Assembly: GCF_002979775.1 (NCBI RefSeq)
Contig: NZ_PCPR01000002.1
Coordinates: 310,001-374,000, forward strand
Source of the DNA: Arthrobacter sp. MYb23
Lineage (GTDB): Bacteria > Actinomycetota > Actinomycetes > Actinomycetales > Micrococcaceae
Reading direction: 5' to 3'
Length of the DNA stretch: 64,000 nucleotides
Shown here: in pieces, positions 60,125 to 64,000 of the stretch
Position numbering within the stretch: position 1 is the stretch's first letter
Layout of the letters: each line of letters begins with the position of its first letter
Translations under genes and position numbers: made by a program
The notes under the pieces: generated by a model
Database searches by the model: none
Told to the model about the DNA's origin: nothing
Seen by the model: only the letters and a program-made list of their open reading frames with translations

Positions 60125-60286
60125 CGGCCCGATGTAGGGTTTCTCGGCCGCCGGAGGTTTCACAGCCTGAATTATGCCAGCGGGAACCACAGGCCCCGTT
60201 ACCGACGTTCACATAGTGGCTGGATAAACTTGCCAGTACCGCATCTCTTCAGAGACGCGACCATCACCCTAGAGAAGGGCCCGTGC

Positions 60287-61231
60287 TTGGCCGAGGGCAG
60301 CAGTTCGCACTATCAGGTTCTCCGAGTTTCCGTCACCGCTACGGACAAGGAGATCAAAGTGGCCTACCGCAAGGCTGCCCGGAAAGCCCACCCCGATCAC
60401 GGCGGAGAGGCGGAGATGTTCCGGCGCGTGACCCTTGCGTACGAAACTCTCATTGATCCCCAACGCAGGGCCGACTACGACCGCAGGTACGCCCGAGGCG
60501 CCTCCGAGGTGAGCCAGCCTCGACCCGGCGATTACACAGGCACTGCCGCGCCAGGTCCCTCCGCCACGACAAACGTCAAACGACCCCAGGCCCAGCGCAA
60601 CACTGCCGGGGATCCCGCCGTCTATGTTCCCCCGTTTGACGATCCCAACGAGGTTCCTCTCATCTCAGCGGCGGAAGCGGCCCAACAGGTCCACGGACTC
60701 CCCCGCAAGAGGGGTATTTTTGGGGCCGAGGCCCGCATCCAGCGCGAAATGCGCACGGTGCAGCTCATCAGCCGCCAAGTCCTGCCCGCCATACCCGCAG
60801 CCCGGCTCATCAATGGGCTGCGCTCACCGTCGGACAACAATCACATAGACCATGCCGTCCTGTCCGGCTATCGGCTGGCATTGGTCGGTTCCATGCTGCT
60901 GCCCAAAGGCGCCTACGCATGGGACGGCCAGTCGCTGCGCCACGGCGGCCGCTCGGTGGCTCCTCCACAGCTGGCCCACATCGTGCGGCACATGCAGGAC
61001 CTCTTTCCGGAACTCAATGTCACCGGCTGGGTGGTCCTTCACAGTCCGGACGGAAATCTTCACGAACCTGTCATTGACCAGTACGGCAAGGGGCAGTCGA
61101 GCAACAAGGCAGTGGAGGTAGTCAACGCTGCAGGGCTGGTGAGGGGACTGAAGCAATTCCTTAGTTCAGGTCCCGCGCCAAACACCGTTGTAGTGCCTGT
61201 TTTGGCCCGCCTTCTTCGAGGAATGCACTAA
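60287..61231 (+). CDS. J-domain protein with NERD-like C-terminal region
   Basis: A 314-aa protein. The N-terminal J-domain (about 8-70: HYQVLRVSVTATDKEIKVAYRKAARKAHPDHGG) keeps the HPD motif, so it can stimulate Hsp70. A Pro-rich linker follows. Residues about 170-310 resemble a NERD-type fold (DNNHIDHAVLSGYRLALVG), but the usual E-x-K is absent. I chose the TTG at 60287 (AGAAGG about 8 nt upstream); upstream residues in the same frame look non-coding. No DnaK is near. The fusion is unusual. Confidence 0.75.
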   Translation: MAEGSSSHYQVLRVSVTATDKEIKVAYRKAARKAHPDHGGEAEMFRRVTLAYETLIDPQRRADYDRRYARGASEVSQPRPGDYTGTAAPGPSATTNVKRPQAQRNTAGDPAVYVPPFDDPNEVPLISAAEAAQQVHGLPRKRGIFGAEARIQREMRTVQLISRQVLPAIPAARLINGLRSPSDNNHIDHAVLSGYRLALVGSMLLPKGAYAWDGQSLRHGGRSVAPPQLAHIVRHMQDLFPELNVTGWVVLHSPDGNLHEPVIDQYGKGQSSNKAVEVVNAAGLVRGLKQFLSSGPAPNTVVVPVLARLLRGMH

Positions 61232-61301
61232 GCGCGGCTACGCTGCGTTTGCCTTCACCCGGGGATCGGCGGCCGGTCCAAGGGCTGACTAAGATGGGAC
61301 A

Positions 61302-61769
61302 GTGTTCCGCATCCTCTTCCACACCCCAGAAATCCCGGGCAATACGGGCAACGCCATCCGCTTGGCCGCCATCACAGGGGCTGAGCTCCACTTGGTGGAG
61401 CCCCTCGGCTTCGATTTTTCCGATGCCAAGCTGCGTCGGGCCGGTCTTGACTACCACGATCTCGCGGTAGTCACTGTGCACAAGGACATCGACGCCGCCT
61501 GGACTGCCCTTAAGCCCGAGCGCGTTTTCGCCTACACCTCGGACGGCGAGACCTCATACACGGACATCAGCTACCGCGAGGGGGACGTCCTCATGTTCGG
61601 CCCGGAATCCGTGGGCCTTCCGGACTGGCTCAAACAGGACCCGCACGTCACCGCCCGCGTTCGCCTTCCCATGAAGCCTTCCCTGCGCTCACTGAACCTC
61701 GCCAATGCTGCATCGATCGCTGTCTTTGAAGCCTGGCGGCAGAACGGATTTGCCGGCGCCAAGGTGTAG
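61302..61769 (+). CDS. trmL: tRNA (cytidine(34)-2'-O)-methyltransferase TrmL
   Basis: A 155-aa SPOUT enzyme that 2'-O-methylates the wobble base of tRNA-Leu. Motifs are RILFHTPEIPGNTGNAIRL at the N-terminus, LMFGPESVGLP and the C-terminal SAM-knot RLPMKPSLRSLNLANAASI. The length fits TrmL, which acts without an accessory domain. The GTG start follows the J-domain gene by about 70 nt. Confidence 0.95.
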   Translation: MFRILFHTPEIPGNTGNAIRLAAITGAELHLVEPLGFDFSDAKLRRAGLDYHDLAVVTVHKDIDAAWTALKPERVFAYTSDGETSYTDISYREGDVLMFGPESVGLPDWLKQDPHVTARVRLPMKPSLRSLNLANAASIAVFEAWRQNGFAGAKV

Positions 61770-61957
61770 CCCATCCAACGGCGTCGCAGCACCGAATACC
61801 TTATGCAGGACAACTCCTGCCTTGGACATTCGTTGAGGGAGCCTACGTGAGCGCGCTGCAGACCAGGGTGATGGCACCAAGCCGATACACCGCCGCGCCC
61901 GCAACGCAATGCGGTTGTGCTGCAGGTTTCAAACGGGAAGACATATGCTGGACGGTG

Positions 61958-62563
61958 ATGGACACCCCCAACAACCCAGGCCCCCCGGTTTTCGAGGCCA
62001 CCGGCAGCGCGACAGACTTGAACTCGCAGCTGACTGCTCTGCTTGACCTCATGGCAGCAGGCGATCAGCAGGCTTTTGCTGAGTTCTACCGCCTGACCTC
62101 GCGGCGCGTCTTCGGCATGGCCAGGCGCGTCCTGATCGATTCTGACCTCAGCGAAGACGCCACCCAGGAAGTGTTTATCCAGGTATGGCAAGGCGCTGCA
62201 AAGTTTGACCGCGCCGCAGGAACCCCGCTTGCTTGGCTCATGACCATCGCTCATCGACGGGCCATTGACCGGGTCCGCGCCGTACAAGCGGCAACAGACC
62301 GGGAAGCCAAATACGGCGCGGCGAGCCAAGACCCGGACCGCGATGTCGTCGCGGAAGAGGCCGACACGAACTTTGAGGCGGAGGCGGTCAGCAGATGCCT
62401 CGGCACGCTGACGGACACCCAGCGTGAATCAGTCCGGCTCGCTTACTACGGCGGACTGACGTACCGGGAGGTCGCCGAGCACCTCGGCGCAGCCGTCCCG
62501 ACCATCAAGTCCCGCATCCGTGATGGACTCCTGCGACTGAAGACCTGCCTGGGGGTGGGTTGA
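61958..62563 (+). CDS. sigK: ECF RNA polymerase sigma factor SigK
   Basis: A 201-aa ECF sigma factor. Region 2 spans FAEFYRLTSRRVFGMARRVLIDSDLSEDATQEVFIQVWQ; region 4 has LTDTQRESVRLAYYGGLTYREVAEHLGAAVPTIKSRI. The anti-sigma gene follows 1 nt after the stop. The ATG at 61958 gives the usual length but has a weak RBS; a GTG at 61847 has a strong GAGGGAG and would add 37 residues with three Cys. It probably controls an envelope or redox stress regulon. Confidence 0.9.
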   Translation: MDTPNNPGPPVFEATGSATDLNSQLTALLDLMAAGDQQAFAEFYRLTSRRVFGMARRVLIDSDLSEDATQEVFIQVWQGAAKFDRAAGTPLAWLMTIAHRRAIDRVRAVQAATDREAKYGAASQDPDRDVVAEEADTNFEAEAVSRCLGTLTDTQRESVRLAYYGGLTYREVAEHLGAAVPTIKSRIRDGLLRLKTCLGVG

Positions 62564-62564
62564 T

Positions 62565-63398
62565 ATGAGCGAAAACACCGGTGGAGGCTTTATCCGCAGA
62601 ATGTTTGCCAACGACATCGCTACCGACCTCGCCGAGGGCAGAGTCCTCGAGCTGGCGGAAATCTACGCCCTGGACGCCCTAAGCGACCACGAGCGGGCCA
62701 TGATCGACGACTACATCAAGGACGCCCCGGAACGTACTGAGTTCCTGGACCGGGTCCGCGAAGCCCGCGAAACTTTGGCCGTCAGCTTTACCCCCGAGGA
62801 AGAACCGCCCGCAGGACTCTTCGACAACATCCTGGAGCGCATCACCAAGGATGCCGCTGCCCAGCCCGTCGCAGAGCCGGTGGCGCCCACGGTGGCATGC
62901 CCCGCCGTCGACGACCTCGCTGCCGCCAGGATGAGGCGCGAGAAACGTACACGCGCCGGTGGCGCGCGCCGATGGATCATCGGCGCCGCGGCTGCAGCCG
63001 TGATTGCCCTCGGTGGGATCGGAGTCGGCACCTACGTCACGGCACAAAACGACCCCGTCAACCAGGTGCTGCAGGCCCAGGATGTCCAGAAGAAGTCTGC
63101 GCCCGTTCCCGGCGGTGGTACAGCAACCATCTCAGCATCATCGGCGAAGGATTCCTTCGTGGTTCTGATGGATGGCGTTGCGCCAGCTCCGGAAGGCAAG
63201 GTCTACCAGTTGTGGACCCTTCCCAAGGACGGCTCTGCCCCGGTGCCGCAGGGCACCATGGATGCCCAGACACTGTCCAAACCGGCCGTCGTGAAGGGCC
63301 TGGCGTCAGCTTCGTCCGTAGCCATCACCGTGGAACCCGCGGGCGGATCGAGCGCCCCCACCACGGACCCCGTTTTGGTGGTCGGGCTCAGCGCCTGA
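62565..63398 (+). CDS. rskA: Anti-sigma-K factor RskA
   Basis: A 277-aa single-pass membrane protein. The cytosolic N-terminus has the anti-sigma domain VLELAEIYALDALSDHERAMIDDYI. One helix at about 126-150 (RWIIGAAAAAVIALGGIGVGTYVT) leads to an external RskA domain (SFVVLMDGVAPAPEGKVYQLWTLPKDGSAPVPQG). It would hold SigK until cleaved by regulated proteolysis. It is co-transcribed with sigK and ends at a strong terminator. Confidence 0.92.
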   Translation: MSENTGGGFIRRMFANDIATDLAEGRVLELAEIYALDALSDHERAMIDDYIKDAPERTEFLDRVREARETLAVSFTPEEEPPAGLFDNILERITKDAAAQPVAEPVAPTVACPAVDDLAAARMRREKRTRAGGARRWIIGAAAAAVIALGGIGVGTYVTAQNDPVNQVLQAQDVQKKSAPVPGGGTATISASSAKDSFVVLMDGVAPAPEGKVYQLWTLPKDGSAPVPQGTMDAQTLSKPAVVKGLASASSVAITVEPAGGSSAPTTDPVLVVGLSA

Positions 63399-63411
63399 CG
63401 CTTGACGCTCC

Positions 63412-63460
63412 AACGTACGACGGCGGCCGCCCCCTCAAGGGACGGCCGCCGTCGTACGTT
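63412..63460. terminator. Bidirectional terminator after rskA
   Basis: Perfect 18-bp arms (63412-63429 and 63443-63460) with a 13-nt loop. It lies between convergent rskA and gntP, followed by CTTC on the plus strand. Confidence 0.88.
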
Positions 63461-63478
63461 CTTCGGTTGCTTCCGCAG

Positions 63479-64000
63479 CTAGACCACAAGCGAAAGAAGC
63501 ATCACAAAGCCGAAGCCCACCACGGAGATCAGCGTCTCCATCACGGACCAGGTTTTGAAGGTCTGCCCAACGGTTAGCCCGAACAACTCTTTGACCAACC
63601 AGAATCCGGCGTCGTTGACGTGGGACAGGAACAAGGAACCTGCGCCAATAGCCAAAGCCAACAGAGCTGCGTGCGTCGGGCTCAGGCTGCTGGCAAGGGG
63701 TGCAACAATGCCGGCCGCCGTCACAGTGGCCACTGTTGCTGAACCCGTAGCCAGGCGCAGTGCCACTGCCACGAGGAAACCGAGCACCAGGACTGACATG
63801 TTGGCACCCTCGGCCCACTTCTTGACGGCATCACCCACTCCAGCACCGATCAAGGTCTGCTTGAAACCGCCGCCGGCACCCACGATCAGGAGGATGGCGG
63901 CAATGGGACCCAGGCTTTCACCCAGTTTGGCCGTGATCTTGCTGCCCGTGAAGCCCACCGCATATCCGAACGTTCCGATCGCCAGAAGGACTGCCAGTGT
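63479..64000 (-). CDS. GntP family gluconate:H+ symporter, C-terminal part (truncated by window edge)
   Basis: 174 codons, the last being the stop; the frame is open to base 64000, so the start lies beyond the window. The C-terminal region of GntP is clear: SLGPIAAILLIVGAGGGFKQTLIGAGVG, then VATVTAAGIVAPLASSLSPTHAALLALAIGAGSLFLSHVNDAGFWLVKELFGL and TFKTWSVMETLISVVGFGFVMLLSL. The family imports gluconate or related sugar acids by proton symport. The substrate cannot be set from this part. Confidence 0.9.
   Translation of the reverse strand, partial: TLAVLLAIGTFGYAVGFTGSKITAKLGESLGPIAAILLIVGAGGGFKQTLIGAGVGDAVKKWAEGANMSVLVLGFLVAVALRLATGSATVATVTAAGIVAPLASSLSPTHAALLALAIGAGSLFLSHVNDAGFWLVKELFGLTVGQTFKTWSVMETLISVVGFGFVMLLSLVV

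Overview
The window is chromosomal DNA from a high-GC Gram-positive actinobacterium, most likely Arthrobacter/Paenarthrobacter or another member of the Micrococcaceae. This rests on GC-rich codon use, frequent GTG/TTG starts, a WhiB regulator, MtrA-MtrB-LpqB, a PdtaS-type kinase and the 180-kDa class NAD-glutamate dehydrogenase. Gene order runs parallel to the Mycobacterium block whiB1-pdtaS ... secA-hpf-comF-lpqB-mtrB-mtrA, but no mycolate genes are seen. I see no tRNA, rRNA, CRISPR array, insertion sequence or prophage. No stretch above 300 bases lacks a gene.

Region 1 (1-14.4 kb) is surface glycan. It opens with the C-terminal part of a large repeat protein (1-3030). A long minus-strand run then encodes UDP-galactopyranose mutase (glf), a GlfT2-like galactofuranosyltransferase and a Wzm/Wzt exporter, followed by a GtrABC-like trio: a DUF6541 membrane protein, GtrA and a membrane GT2. 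Upstream is a separate three-gene nucleotide-sugar operon (acetyltransferase, aminotransferase, dehydrogenase) of the WbpD/WbpE/WbpB type.

Region 2 (14.5-30.7 kb) is mostly signalling and small unknowns. It holds an orphan FHA-FtsK (EccC-like) ATPase, a membrane protein, whiB1 with a structured leader, pdtaS, the giant NAD-glutamate dehydrogenase and an orphan CpaB-like/CpaE-like pair. Next come a small excisionase-like DNA-binding protein, a protein with two predicted Sm-like repeats, a LysM membrane protein and an Rv3235-family protein.

Region 3 (30.7-41.2 kb) is the conserved secA, YcaQ-like, hpf, comF, lpqB, mtrB, mtrA block on the minus strand. Region 4 (41.4-47.8 kb) runs the other way: a tight operon of a multispanning membrane protein, DUF4129, DUF4350, a MoxR ATPase and a DUF58 protein, then a DUF4166 protein.

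Region 5 (47.8-64 kb) is mixed metabolism: a MetE-like protein, chorismate mutase, an F420-reductase-like protein, a peptide ABC transporter (dppA, dppB, dppC and a double-ATPase gene), mnmA, a cysteine desulfurase, a lipoprotein, a lipid-kinase-like protein, a J-domain protein with a NERD-like tail, trmL, sigK-rskA and the C-terminal end of a GntP permease.

Several starts were moved downstream of the longest open frame because a ribosome binding site or family length supports an internal start; each entry says so. The most unusual signals are the phased CATCAAA repeats at 29251-29277, the duplicated Sm-like protein, the coupled small ORF and hairpin ahead of whiB1, the nested inverted repeats at 14400-14503, and the orphan EccC-like and CpaB/CpaE-like genes.
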